Notes: generated by a model from the letters alone, not told the origin. A stretch of DNA of 64,000 nt from Buxus sempervirens (GCA_947561395.2 OX387185.1:42356602-42420601), one strand, 5' to 3'; positions 33,339-45,697 are shown, numbered from the stretch's first letter. Numbers and translations: made by a program.

Positions 33339-35271
33339 ATGAAGAGAAAGCTTGTATCAGTTTTAATGCTTCTAACGCTCATTTTCCATGAGGAAGCGTC
33401 TGCACATCCTCCGGTGACTGAAGAAATCCTCCAGAGAATTGCTGCTTCTCTGCAGATGTTCGTGGATGAACTCCCCCAGATGCCCTGCCTCTTTGGATAT
33501 TCTTTCCGACAATATGGCCGCTCTCCTGCTCCGGGAACCCTCACCATAGGCATGTTTCAGAAGAAATGGGTATGCATATTTTCTTCCTCGAGCTCAGGCT
33601 CTATGAACTATGCAAACACCATTAACTGAATACGGCACTTTGATTACTTTCAAATGGCTGACTCGTGCAGAAATTTCATCGCGATTTGCCGGCGACGACA
33701 GTGTTTGCATACGGCACATCCAAAGAGACGGCCACAGTACCTGGTCCCACCATCGAGGCCTTACAAGGAGTACCAACTTTTGTCACGTGGCAAAATCATC
33801 TCCCTCGAGCTCATATACTTCCGTGGGACCCAACCGTCCCCACTGCCATCCCAAAAAAAGGTGGTGTCCCCACCGTCGTCCATCTCCACGGTGGGGTCCA
33901 CGAACCCCCAAGCGATGGTAATCCTCTTGCTTGGTTCACCTCCGACTTCAAAGAAACCGGTCCCGCTTGGTCCAAACCCGTCTCCACTTACCCCAACATT
34001 CCACGCCCCGGTAACTTCTGGTATCACGACCATACCTTGGGATTAACACGAGTCAATCTGCTAGCTGGTCTGATCGGAGCTTACGTCATCCGCAATCCAA
34101 CCCTAGAGTCCCTGTTTAACCTACCGGCAGGACCAGAGTTCGACCGCCACCTGGTGGTTTTCGATCGCAGCTTCTGTGCCGACGGATCCCTTTACGTAAA
34201 TTCCACCGGCAATAACCCGTCCATCCATCCCCAGTGGCAACCGGAATACTTCGGTCACGCCGTTATAGTTAACGGTAAAGCGTGGCCGTTCCTTAAGGTC
34301 CAAAGGCGGAAGTATCGTTTCCGAATCATCAACGCCTCCAACGCGCGATTTTTTAAATTTTCGTTATCCAACGGTCTCACTTTTGTACACGTGGCATCCG
34401 ATGCGTCCTACCTCTCTTCTCCGGTCAAATCCCAGACCCTGCTCGTATCGCCATCGGAGATTGCTGACGTCATCGTCGACTTCTCCACGTCAACAACTAA
34501 TGAGGCCGTGTTGGCCAACGAAGCACCTTACCCGTACCCGACAGGCGACCCGGTGGATCAGCTAAACGGGAAGGTCATGAAGTTCGTCATCGTACCCGGA
34601 AAACCGACCCATCCAGATTTATCGCAAATCCCGATGAGACTCCTAAGCAATCCAAGGGCCACAAGAGAAGGTGCAGTAACTACTCGGTACATTACGTTGT
34701 ACGAGTACCTTAGTGAATCCGGGTCACCCACTAATCTGTATATAAACGGGAAGAGGTTTGAGGACCCGGTGACTGAGAACCCGAAATTGGGCAGTACTGA
34801 GGTGTGGGAGGTGATCAACTTGACTGAAGATAATCATCCATTGCATGTGCATTTAGCTACGTTTCAAGCAATTAGGGTTCAGGAGTTGGTAGACCTGAAC
34901 ACGTTCACGGACTGCATGAAGATGAAGAAGGACGCAATCGCGTGCAATGTGACTGCACATGTGGCCGGAAAGTTGTTGGACGTACCGGAGTACGAGAAGA
35001 CATGGAAGAACTCGGTGAAAATAGAGCCGGGATACCAGACGACTGTTGTGGTGAAGTTTAATCTGATTGACTCTGGTCTGCCTTACCCATTTAATGCAAC
35101 GGCTGAGCCTGGTTATGTCTATCATTGTCATGTAAGCTTCCATTGTGATATTGGTATTTGTGTTTAATTATTAATTACTGGTCTGTTCACTATCTCTTTT
35201 ACTTGTCACTTGCACAGATTCTGGACCATGAAGATAATGCCATGATTCGACCACTGAAGCTCGTTTCGTGA
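33339..35271 (+). CDS. LPR1: LPR1/LPR2-type multicopper oxidase (ferroxidase)
   Basis: Plant LPR proteins oxidise Fe(II) in the cell wall/secretory system and set the root response to low phosphate. Three exons fit with clean GT-AG joints: 33339-33569, 33671-35131 and 35218-35271, giving 581 residues, the length I recall for Arabidopsis LPR1 and LPR2. Residues 1-22 look like a signal peptide ([20 protein letters not shown]). Copper ligand motifs are present: HLHGG (148-152), WYHDH (194-198), HPLHVH (466-471), and [12 protein letters not shown] (562-573), where C563, H568 and M573 would ligate the type 1 copper. The last motif is rebuilt across the second intron, which supports that joint. A GTG codon 15 bases upstream is in frame, but the ATG at 33339 is the sensible start. 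No breaks seen. LPR1 versus LPR2 cannot be told apart here. Confidence 0.95.
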
Positions 35272-35293
35272 GAAGATGTAGAGCAGCAAATTA

Positions 35294-35299
35294 AATAAA
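35294..35299 (+). terminator. Poly(A) signal candidate of the oxidase gene
   Basis: AATAAA lies 23 bp after the stop codon; another is at about 35407. Plant signals are loose, so either could serve. Confidence 0.45.
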
Positions 35300-35639
35300 G
35301 ACAACAATGGGACACTTGGTCTCTCTGTAATTGTAAAACTAGAGATCGAAAAGGAAAATTGCTGTTAATGGTAGGGATGTCTTTTAATGTGTATGATAAT
35401 GAATTGAATAAAAAAAAATAATGAATTGAATAAGTTGCACTAAGTCAACATTAATTAATTGCTGTGTATATCCGATTCATATGTTGGATTCGGAATTTGA
35501 AATTGGATTTAACTATTTCAGTAGATTGTACTCTATTAGATAATGCACCGAATTTGAGGGTTTTTATAGTCGAACGGCGAAAGAACATTGCCTTAAAAGT
35601 GGAATGTTTTTCTACACGTGGAAAATTTTTTTTCAATGG

Positions 35640-35790
35640 GTGGAGTGAAAGTTTGAATCCAAGATCTTGGAGTTAACTTGACTCTGATGCCATGTAGAAA
35701 CACTATTCCTACTAAAAGCTTAAGCTTACTCATATAAAAGCTTAAACACTGATACCATGCAGAACTACTATTTGTAATTAATTTTCCAAA
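35640..35790 (-). mobile_element. TRIM-like fragment
   Basis: On the minus strand, AGCTTAAGCTTTTAGTAGGA is followed by ATGGCATCAGAGTCAAG, like the LTR end and primer site of the TRIM at 4137. The rest is degenerate. Confidence 0.45.
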
Positions 35791-36071
35791 GCTGGGATCT
35801 TTACTCAAGGGCAAAATAATTATCATTTTTTTGCATGTCTATGGGATATGTCAAGGTGATATTTAGATATGATCTCATTCATAACCGTAACCATAACCAA
35901 AAGGAGGCGTCCTACTTCCTCTACTAAAGTTTTGAACTAATTAAGCGGTCCATAACCGTAACCAATCTCAACGAACAAAAAAACTGCACAATAGATCACG
36001 TTATCAAGGTGTAGCGAATTGAATCGGCATGTTCACAGAAAAGCCTATTTCACCCAGACTCTTAGATATAG

Positions 36072-36640
36072 TGTTGAAATATCATATTTGGGCCCTCTTA
36101 AATATGTATTTCCGCCTAGGGCTGTAAACGGGTCGAATACGGTACGGATCTGCTAAGATCCGAATTCGATCCGATAAGAAAATCCGATATCCGAATTCGA
36201 ATCCGACCGATTATCCGATATCCGAATCCGATTACATTATATATGGAAAAAGATTAAGATATTATAACCTTAAGTTAGTGGATTAAATAAGGATGTATTA
36301 ATTTAAATTTGTCTTATATTATGATTTTAAATCAATAAATATTATATGAAACCTTCATTCCTTCTATACTTATATATAAAAAGACCTAAAAAACATAACA
36401 TATATACAAAATAAACGGTCGGATCTTTATCGGGTCGAATATGTGCAATACCATATTCGAATCCGAATATAATCGGATTCGGATAATCAGATCTTATTCG
36501 GGTAATCGGATCTAGAGCTAAGATCCATATTCGGATAATCGGGTCGAATTCGGATCGGATTCGGATCTTTATCCGACCCATTGACAGCCCTATTTCCGCC
36601 TTCACTTGTCAGCTTAATCTTTTAGGTGTATTTGTCCTTC
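36072..36640 (+). mobile_element. TRIM-type LTR fragment split by a hAT-like MITE
   Basis: TGTTGAAATATCATATTTGG and the text after 36600 resemble TRIM LTRs (CACTTGTCAGCTTAATCTTTTAGG). The MITE at 36117-36592 sits within it. A related piece lies near 31594. Confidence 0.5.
36117..36592. mobile_element. hAT-like MITE, 476 bp, 8-bp target duplication
   Basis: It begins TAGGGCTGTAAACGGGTCG and ends CGACCCATTGACAGCCCTA, inverted repeats with two mismatches. TTTCCGCC is duplicated at 36109-36116 and 36593-36600. Many ATCCGAATTCGG-type subterminal repeats fill both ends, as is common in hAT elements. No transposase. Confidence 0.9.
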
Positions 36641-37321
36641 CCACATATGTTTCCATGCAATGTAACATTTAGTGCTGATAGTGATATCATTAGACTTTTC
36701 GTTCGGATTGGAGCTTATACATGACTAACCAATTCTAGTTAATTTGAAGATTGAATGGTTGATGGAGAAATATTCATTATTATCTTATTCATATTTCCTA
36801 GTTTGGTCAAATCAAGAGCTCATCTAATCAAGTAGAAAGCTTGAAATTAATCCCATGTGGTTGCACTTAAGACAGGGAGGGAAACCTCACTTCACATTCT
36901 AGACTCCTGGCCGATATGATTTTCCTTTGAATGAGTAGAAGATATTTTGTAGTAGCAATGCTATATCGAGATCGAAAATTCCGTGTGCTTAATCATTCCC
37001 AATCAGAAAGATTTGCACAATTTATGGACTTTAAGGTGGGATGTCTCGCTCACCTGTACCTAATATAAATTAAGTAAATGGTGCAATTAATGCCTACCTA
37101 GCTAATTGGAACCCATCAAGCGTTCATAGGCCTTACGGAGCAACAAAAAAAAAAAGGGCATTCATAGGCCTTGGAGATTTTTTCTTTCTATTCTAATACT
37201 TATGCTTCCATAGACGAAATTTTTCTGAGGCATACTTTTGTCTTTTGCATTTAATTTTAGAAATGAATCTTCATCGAGAGGATATAATCGCATTTTTCTA
37301 TACTTGAAATGATTAAAAAAA
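36601..37321. other. Intergenic, nothing recognised
   Basis: AT-rich single-copy-looking sequence with no open frame of note and no clear repeat. Confidence 0.6.
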
Positions 37322-37746
37322 GGTAAAATTAATTTTTAGTAATATTTTTAAAAATAATTAAGATTTAGTCAGTAAAGTTTTGAATTTTAATCTTTAATAA
37401 ACTTTATCAACATAATTAATTTTTAAAGACATTTAATTATTATGAATCAACTATTCTAAGAATGCCTTTACATGACTCACTCAAATGGTTTGTACAAGTC
37501 AATCATTCAAGGTATAAGTCATTTTGTTGCTTGTACAAGTTTAAAATGACTTGTATAAGTCAATTTATTGCTTGTAAAGTCTTGGAAGCGAGTGGTGTAA
37601 GCATTTATGAAAGAATTTGTTTGTAGCATTTAGATATCAGTAAAAATTAATTATGTTGATAAAAGTTTATTAAATACTTAAACTCAAAACTTTATTGACT
37701 GAACCTTAATTATTTTGAAAAAGTCTAACTAAAAGTTAATTTTCCC
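37322..37746. mobile_element. MITE with about 105-bp terminal inverted repeats
   Basis: The left end from 37322 (GGTAAAATTAATTTTTAGT) and the reverse complement of the right end (GGGAAAATTAACTTTTAGT) stay alignable for about 105 bp, through ATCAACATAATTAATTTTTA. Long inverted repeats suggest a Mutator-like MITE. The flanks are A-rich, so the target duplication is unclear. Confidence 0.7.
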
Positions 37747-38471
37747 AAAAACACAAAAGGGGGTTAAAGAAAGAGAAGAGAAGAAGCATGTATACTCTCT
37801 TTACCCGGAAGGCGGATTGTATAGCTAGCCTCTATCTACAGTTCTACACTTTTATTTACAGCCTTGAATCAATGCCGTTCAATGTGGATCCTACACAAAA
37901 AATAAAACCTAAAAAAATGGATGAACAATAAGTGAACGGCATCCTATACATGCTGCAAATAACATAGTAGATAGAAGCTGCACAGTCCCTCATTCTCTCT
38001 TTGTCTTCTACATAATTTTGATTTATATGTTGCTTAATATTTCTGATCATAATAAATCAAGGAGGCATTCAGCTGAAGTAAACACCAAACTTGGGTATCT
38101 TTTCATCTTCATCCCTTCCATCCAATATTCCTCTATACATATCCATTGCACTTTTGAGTGTAACATGCATCACGTTGTCTCTTGGCCATTAAAATTTACA
38201 GGAGATCTAATTAAACACCTATACCTCTCATCACTTCTGTCATAAATAGAAAGAATGTATCGGCTGTGTGGCAATATCTCTTGGATTCAAAAACAAAAAG
38301 GGAAAATTTACATTAAATTCAGTTGCTTAACCAAACTAATTAATGATCAAATACTTATACAATGGGGTGCCAAAACCAATTATTTCTCTTTCCCAGCATG
38401 ATACTTTATCAGTTCTCAATTAATCATCAGGCTTGGAAACCCAGCCTCTATTTAATTAACCATGAATCCAA
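37747..38471. other. Intergenic and probable 3' region of the MYB gene
   Basis: No gene is seen. The stretch next to 38471 should hold the 3' UTR of the minus-strand MYB gene. Confidence 0.5.
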
Positions 38472-39424
38472 TTACACAAAGAGAATAAGTGTAGGAGGGA
38501 TCGAACTTTCAAGCTCCCTCGTTGTGCTTGAATCTCTATGGGGTTTGCTCTCTTCACAGAGAGTAATTGAAGGCGAAGGAATGGCTACTGTGAGATCAAG
38601 GTTCAAATCAGGCAATCTGCATGTCTCTTCATCTACACAACTTGCGGCATCGGAGACCTGATCATTATAATTGAAGGATTTTGTCATCCCACAAGCAGGC
38701 CTGTTGGATCCAAACAAGGTGGTAGTACCAGTGACCTGTTGGTTCCCATCACAAGGGAGGTTGGGTTTCAAGCGATGGTTATTGGGATCGATTCCCTTAC
38801 TTCTAAGTTTTCTCCTTAGATGAGAATTCCAGTAGTTCTTCACCTCATTGTCTGTTCGGCCCGGCAGCCTTCCTGCTATTAGAGACCACCTGAATCCATC
38901 AAGCAAAACCCCATTAAATATATAAGCAATATATTCATGTATTGATGATAGTAGTACTAGAATTTTTGTATTTAAATGAAGATTACAACTCATGTGCCTG
39001 ATTTGACTGGGGGCACTGGGAACAAAGAGATATACACACCGGTTGCCAAGGAGTGCATGGAGCTTGATGATGAGATCCTCTTCATCTTCCGCAATGTTGC
39101 CTCTTTTAATATCTGGCCTTAAATAGTTTATCCATCTCAGCCTACAACTTCTACCACAACGAAGTAAACCTGATTCATGTAGATGAAGATTGAAAAAAAA
39201 ACAACATTAATTAGTCTTTTTTATGAAGACTAATCAATCAGAGAGAAATTGGGATTTCTTCGGTTTTCTTTTGGTTGTTAGAAGAATTACAGACCTGCAG
39301 CTTGAGGAAGAGAACGCCAGCAACCTTCGCCATGGGTTCGGATGTAGTCGATGAGCTTCTGGTCTTCTTGCTTTGACCAAGCTCCTTTGTTTCTGCCTTG
39401 CGAATCACAGCAAGCTTTCCTCAT
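38472..39424 (-). CDS. R2R3-MYB transcription repressor, subgroup 4-like, with LNLDL motif
   Basis: A nuclear DNA-binding protein, probably a repressor of flavonoid or phenylpropanoid genes. Three exons: 39424-39295 (130 bp), 39169-39040 (130 bp) and 38889-38472, the classic R2R3-MYB pattern with GT-AG joints, giving 225 residues. Starting at residue 1 ([20 protein letters not shown]), both MYB repeats are complete with their tryptophans. Residues 75-94 fit the bHLH-partner motif [DE]Lx2[RK]x3Lx6Lx3R (D75, L76, K79, L83, L90, R94). After the repeats come GIDPNNHR (119-126), the C1 motif, and PDLNLDL (180-186), an EAR/C2 repressor motif. The MYB4-type Cys-rich C-terminal motif is absent. This resembles the FaMYB1/PhMYB27 anthocyanin-repressor branch, but exact orthology is not determined. 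Confidence 0.93.
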
Positions 39425-39464
39425 TGCTATCTTCTCTAACGGCGATAGAAATGGAGAACAAAGA

Positions 39465-39488
39465 GAGAGAAGAGAGAGAGAGAGAGAG
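39465..39488. repeat. (GA)n tract in the probable MYB 5' leader
   Basis: GAGAGA run 40-65 bp upstream of the MYB ATG (a CT run on the coding strand), typical of plant leaders. Confidence 0.7.
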
Positions 39489-40927
39489 GTCCTAGGAAAA
39501 CACGGGGATTCTAATGAGTTCAGTGACTTTAATTATATTAAGAAGGTTTCAGGGACATGCAGGAGGAGTTTGACAGTTGACTTGGACTGGCCGTTTGCTC
39601 GTGCATAACTGTGCGCGAAGTGTGAAAGCTGGATCAGATCGTGGAACGAAGTCCGTTAGTTGTTCTTATGAAGAGCCAGGCACTATAAGCCCTAGGACAA
39701 GTAGACGCCCATACACACACCCATACAAGAATCAAGGAATGTTTCTGACTTGATATAACTGTTTCTTTATAATTCTCAAGTTATAATAGAATTTTGATAT
39801 ACAATAGTGACAGTATATAAGGTGACATTTTGATGTGGTTGGTACTGGTCATTCCAAATCTATATTTAATTATATAGTTTTTTGTGGCTGCGTACGTAAG
39901 ACGATGAGAAGTGATATAGCCCTGCAAGGGATCCTTCTTGTAGAGGTCAGCTTCAGTATCTAAAATAGGAATCTGCAGTCTCGGATAATCATGGAGTGTG
40001 AAGTGTGTTTGACATCACTAGTTAAACCTTCTTGGGATTCCATAAATAATAACCTAATTAACCCTTCAAAGATTGGGTTCTGGTTTTTGTTCATGCAGAA
40101 CCAGGACTCAAATTATAACACACCCAAAAATATAAACACAGTCTTGGCTGGCTCAAAACTCTTCTTAATATCTAGAAAAGTTACTTCAAAATAGCACAAA
40201 TCAACCCACAGAAATGGTAAATTAATAATCTCTACCTCTAAGATGTATAGGCAAAAACCGGTATGAACCGGATTAGGTATTATATTTTGGATTTTTTTTC
40301 CATTTTTTTAATATGTGTATGATGTCTCCGATATATTTCGGTTCAAACCGTATATCAAACTGGGTCAAACCAGATCACTGGTTCAATGCATGGTACTGTC
40401 CCTAATTGAACTATTTATTTATTTGATACGGTATATGGGACCAATCAAATCCACAAATCTTGATCCATGCATATTCTGAGATTTAATGGAAAATGGGTAA
40501 ATGGGGTGTCTATATTACATCTCTTTGACCTTGTTGTGTTGTTTGGAAAGAAAAAGTAAGAAATGAAATCTTGTGTAGAAAAGTCAAAACACAAGAAACC
40601 TCCTGTTCTTTGTTGACTGATAGCTTCATACACCATCAAGTCATAACAAACAGCCCCACCTATCCACTCTGCTTGCTTATTGTTGCAGTTTTTTTGGTGG
40701 GGATGTGAAAAAGGATATGAGAACTATTGTCAAAAGCCGGACACCTTTAGGACCTTCCAATTGAAATGAAAGTGCACAAAGAAGACTTCCGGGCTTATTT
40801 TGCAGGTCCTTATCATAGAAATAAACACTAACAGTCTTAAATATCTTATAAATAAGTACAAACCTTCCAAAGTCTATCTTAAAATCTGAAAGATATATTT
40901 TTTTTTCTCTTTTTTGGTGACTTTTAT
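39489..40927. other. Intergenic region upstream of MYB
   Basis: The MYB promoter should be in the first several hundred bases. I see no other gene. A 67-codon plus frame at 39991-40194 has no recognisable motif. Confidence 0.5.
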
Positions 40928-43900
40928 GCTACATTTGGTATTGTTTCTAAAAAATTACTTCAAAAAGTAAGAAAAGCAATTAGATTGCTTTTGCTTCTAT
41001 GAAGATCTTTTCATGAAGCAAAAATGTTTGGTTCACATTTGCTTTGTTGCAGAAAAGCAAAAAAAAATGTTTGATAACATCAGAAAATAAAAATTACTTC
41101 ATTGCTAATATTATCCCTATTATAGTAAGGTGAATGGATAGGTGGTGGTGATGGTGGTGACTGTGAGACATGGAAATGTCATCTAGGATGACCTCTGATA
41201 TCGTCACACGGGGATCGATAAATGTAAGAGTCGCCACCATCCATCTTAAGGTGTGAATGGACACCAAATGGTTCATGAAGCCAAATAGAGCCAAAATAGC
41301 TCTAATATATAGAAAATTCCAGAGATTGGGTAAGGGGAATTATTTATGAGCAGGGGAAGGTGTTAGGCACCCCCACTCATCCGTCTAAGACGGTTGCCAC
41401 ATGCTTGCTTATACTATAAATTGTTTGCTAATGAAATGGACAAAAAAGTGCTTATAACAAGCACGATGTATGTGACCGTTCCACAAGAGAAGTCTAATGA
41501 GCTTAGACTCTCTTTGTGGATTCATCACTCCTAAGACTTCATGAGTGAATAAAATCAAAGTAAAAACAAAGAAAATCAAGCTAAGGCAAATCCGGAGAAA
41601 TGAGCTCAAAAGCGCTTGAAAACTTCGATTAGCCATAACTTACTCAATTTAAATCCAAATCCAATGAAACCAAAGCCATTAGAAAACTGGTATATAGTAG
41701 AGTGTACAGTAAAAATTTCAGCTCAATCTGATTCAAAATGAGAGAGAAATCCGCATATAAAATTCGTTGTTATAACTTGGAAAAAGTGTTAAGTAGGCAT
41801 TTTCAAAATCCTATTCGTGGAGTTTGGCTCAATAAAAATTCATGAAAATTGGTATGGAGGAAATATGTAATTCCCTCATTCCAAAGGAAAAAACCTCACA
41901 CCAAACTCTATCCGGATGTGACTTGTGTGCTCTCTTGAATAGGCCTAGAAGACCACAGATTAGCTTTGGACTACGCCAGCGAGCACCTCTGAGTCAATCA
42001 AGCACACAGGCCTCAAATCAAATCAAAATCTGCTGAAACCAGCTGGAAATGAAAGTAGACTTTTCAAGGAAAACTCAGAAATTAGAATCACTAAAAAAGG
42101 ATTAAATTTGAATAAACGGTGCACCATCAAAGCGGCAAGTTCAGCAATCTGGGCTGAACTGACTTACAAACTTTGAACAGATGGTGTCAAAAATTGGCTA
42201 CATGAAAGTGGGTGAAATTTTCCAGATATAAAATAGGCACATCCATCTATCACATGTCTTTGGAATCACTCAAAAATTCATCCGGAGGATGAAGTTATAA
42301 GCATTCCAAGACAAGCCACAGATCTGCCCTGTTTTGAAGATTTTGAATAGAAAAAAGGAAACCAGTGCATGTGTGCATGTGGATTCGACCAAAACCTTAA
42401 AAATCAACAAAAAAACCATCTCATGGAGTTCTAAAATTCATTTTGGAGCCAATGGATTCAGATTTCCCGTATTGAACATGGAAATCCAAGATCTAGCTTC
42501 TTTTATAAAAAAAAATGGTGGAAAGTGTGTGAATATGTGAAAATTCACTCCCTAGGAGGAGGATGGAATCCTTTGCTACTGAGAGCAAGGATTCACATAT
42601 TTCTCCAAGAGCAAGTGCAAAACATCAGAAAATAAACATCCATAGGTTTAAAATAACCACATAGCATGCTCTTCATCACTTGTAGGTTCTAAGCCTAGAG
42701 GATCCATTCCACCTTCCTTTTCCCAAGGCTCTCTCTTCACGTTTTACGGCTAGAGAGGATTCCCAGGTACTTTGGAAGGGGTTTGGGGCTCGCAAACAAT
42801 CACAAGTTGGCTTTACACTACAGAAAAGTAGAAGTTGGGAGTGAAATGTAAAGAGGGTGCTGGAAATGTAAAGAACTTTACCTTGGTAGCTTTGAACACT
42901 TGAGTAGACAATCCAGCAGAGCTTCTCCTTCTTCTTGCAGAGCTTCTAAGCCTCAAATTGTCAGCCATTTGTAAGAGGAGGACCCCTCTATTTATAGGCC
43001 AAGCCAAGGGTAGAAGAGTCCCAAGGGTAGGCCAAAAAGGTCTTCTAGATTATTCCAATTCTCCTCCAAGGCTTGAATTGGAGTAATTCAGCAAGTTTCG
43101 GAGGGTGAAATAGGGAGTTCAAGTCCCCAAGAGAGAAGTAATATGCGTAAATAAGGCTCAGAGATCGAGTCATTTCGCAAATCCCCAAAACAGCCAAAAC
43201 CGCATACACAGTACGGTTTCAACACAACCGTCACTCAAAGTGCGGTTCATATACAAATTTAACCAAACCGCACATACAGGACGGTTCAATTCAGTTACGC
43301 TTGTCATGAGTGCTGTCGACGTGTCCCAACGGCCGAAGCTTCCGGAAGCCACGTGGCAACCCGCGCGATAAGCATGAATATAAACCGTGCTGTGTATGCG
43401 GTTGCAACCGCACATACAGAGCGGTTGAGACCAAAACTATAAAAACCGTATACTCAGTACGGTTGGCACCAATTCTGAGAGTTTTTGAGTGTTTGACATA
43501 TGTCAAGGCTCAAATAAGACTTTTAAAGTTTATTTGGGGTATTCTCTTATATAGAGGTGCAATTTGAGGTGTCTACAATGACAAGGTGGTAGTGGTATTA
43601 GTGGATGGGTAGTTTTGGTGATGCTGGTAGTATTACTGGATGGGGATGTTATTTGGTGCACGAGTGGTGGTGGTGATGGTGTTTGTGGTAGGTGTGGGAG
43701 GTGGTGTGGTAGCGGTTCAATGGATGGGTGTTGGTAGTGATGGTGGGAATGTTGTTGGTGGTTGTACTTTTGGGGGATGATGGTGTTGGTGATATTTAGC
43801 TGGGGGTGGGGTGGTGGTGAGTGATGGGTGGTTGTCATGGTGATGGTGGTACCCATGGTGGAAAGTGAAAGTGGATGGTGGTGGTGGGGTGGTAGGAGGT

Positions 43901-44135
43901 AGGTGGAGGGAGTGGTACCAGTGGTTGGTGCTAGTGGTGATGGTGTGGGTTGGTTGTGAGTATTAGAAACAATAAGCAAAAAATGAGAAGCAAAAAAATT
44001 TTGCTCCTCAAGAAAAGCAATAAGATTGTTTTTGCTTCATCATGAGAAGCAAAAGCAAAAACTAACCAAACACGCTTATTTCTTCAAAAAGCATGATTTT
44101 GTTTCAATAAGCAAAAAAGCAATGCCAAACGTAAC
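40928..44135. mobile_element. Degenerate TIR element (block B), split by a solo LTR
   Basis: Ends GCTACATTTGGTATTG (40928-40943) and CAATGCCAAACGTAAC (44120-44135) are inverted repeats with 3-4 mismatches. Without the solo LTR it would be about 790 bp, with AAGCAAAA-rich ends and a GGT-rich centre. The right half matches block A (3437-4020). No clear target duplication, so the family is uncertain. Confidence 0.5.
41162..43577 (-). mobile_element. Solo LTR of the 23-kb-element type
   Basis: On the minus strand it runs from TGTAGACACCTC to TGTCTCACA, 2416 bp, and matches the LTRs at 5388 and 26299 throughout. The flanks GTGAC (41157-41161) and ATGAC (43578-43582) are a target duplication with one difference. 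It keeps an inverted TATA box (42988-42996) and about seven AACCG/CGGTT palindromes (43196-43470). Confidence 0.9.
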
Positions 44136-45533
44136 CTTAGTTTTTTGAAAAACTAAGGTTAGGAATATCATCACAAAAAAATGTCAGAAAACATTGAAAA
44201 CGAAAATTTTGAATTAAACTTAAATATCATCACTGAGATGTTGTTAGGAATATAATTAAATATATAAAAGTTCACCCCTACTATCAACTTAAGCTTTTGG
44301 TAAAATTGGTGTTCTCTATGGTATTAAAGCCTTAAGCTAACGCCGAGGTCTTGGGTTCAAACCTCCACTACACTCGTTGGAAAAAATATTTCACGTGTAG
44401 GGCTTCCCTAAAAATGGGTTGGAGTTTGGCCCACATGCGAGGAGAGTGTTAGGAATATAATTAAAAATATAAAAGTTCACCCCTACTATCAGCTTAAGCT
44501 TTTAGTAGGATTGGTGTTCTATAGATCTAAATAATCAAAATATAATAGAGAATTAGTTCCTAAAAAGTTTAAAGAAAACAAGACTAATTGGCCTTTCCAT
44601 AAACGGAAATGATTAGTAGCCTTCACTTTTCCTCTTCGCACATGTGACTTCACACAAGAACATACCTGCGGAAGAACAAACTTAGGGAACATACATCTTA
44701 AATACAAATAAATACCAAGGCAACTCACCTCAAGGGTGAAATATAAGACCTCCCGCTCTGGTAATCGTTGCACCTAAAAGCTTAAGTTGATAAGTGAGGT
44801 ACAACTATGTATGTGAAAGAGCTCAAATACGATATCTGAATATATACCACAGTGGCATATTAGAAATAGTGAAAATAGAGATCAATAATGTTTTTATAGA
44901 TTAGATCCAAACATGCTTCAATTTTTCTTTTGCCAACAACATTTTTAGGGATCTAAACGCTTGAACTCTTAAACCTTGGTAGGGTCAAACTAATAAAGAA
45001 TGAGTTACAAACTAACGTTGTCATTGTGGTAAGTGTTGATCATTGCCTACAGTTCACAAGTTCTCTTGTGTAAGTGTGCACCTAGCCTATGTTGGATAGA
45101 TATTGGGGGATTCAATCTCCAATAACACATAGTGTGATTGTGGTAGTTGTCAGCTGTGGTTCACAGGTGCTCTTGAGAAGGCATGCTAATGTTGGCAAGC
45201 GTTAGCCTGCAGTTTGCTCCTAGTTGTTAAGTGTTGGCTTGCGGTTGAAAGTGGTCTGAGGGAGGGAGGGGGATTGTTGGGGCTGTTGGGTCAAAGTCAA
45301 GCATCCTCTTAATGGTACAAAGAAATAAAGTTGCTCTTGATCTTAACAAAAAGTATATTTAAAAACAACCAACAAAGAGAATAGAACTATATATTTGTCT
45401 TCCAAGATACAGGAAGAAAAAGGGCTAGGTGAATCATGGCAGATTGATTAAACTAGGCGCATGTTGGCAGTAGTTTCCAAATCAAATGTAGAAAGAATCA
45501 TGAGACTTTGTCGAAGGCCAGTTGAGATCCTAT
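43583..45533. repeat. Duplicated block B (partner of 3437-5387)
   Basis: GGT-rich tract, TIR-element end, TRIM and flanking sequence follow in the same order as in block A, at roughly 85-93 percent by eye. Confidence 0.8.
44242..44523 (+). mobile_element. TRIM, copy B
   Basis: This is the same element as at 4137, in the same context: terminal repeats start TGTTAGGAATATAATT at 44242 and about 44447, with a primer-like TGGTATTAAAGCC between. Flanks are GATGT and GATCT. Confidence 0.75.
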
Positions 45534-45681
45534 GGACCCTCTATCTGTATTTTTATTTGGAGCCTCCATAGGATCATGTCATGTGTACTTAAAAAACTAC
45601 TAGAATGGTATAACTGTAAATTTTTATTACACTTGCACAATCCTATGAAAAGCTCCAAATAAGGGAGTAAGTAGAGGCTCC
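45534..45681. mobile_element. Foldback MITE, copy B
   Basis: GGACCCTCTATCTG... to ...GTAGAGGCTCC, the partner of 29114-29249. Here the left end is not interrupted by the 405-bp MITE. Confidence 0.7.
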
Positions 45682-45697
45682 ACAAGATGCGAACGGG

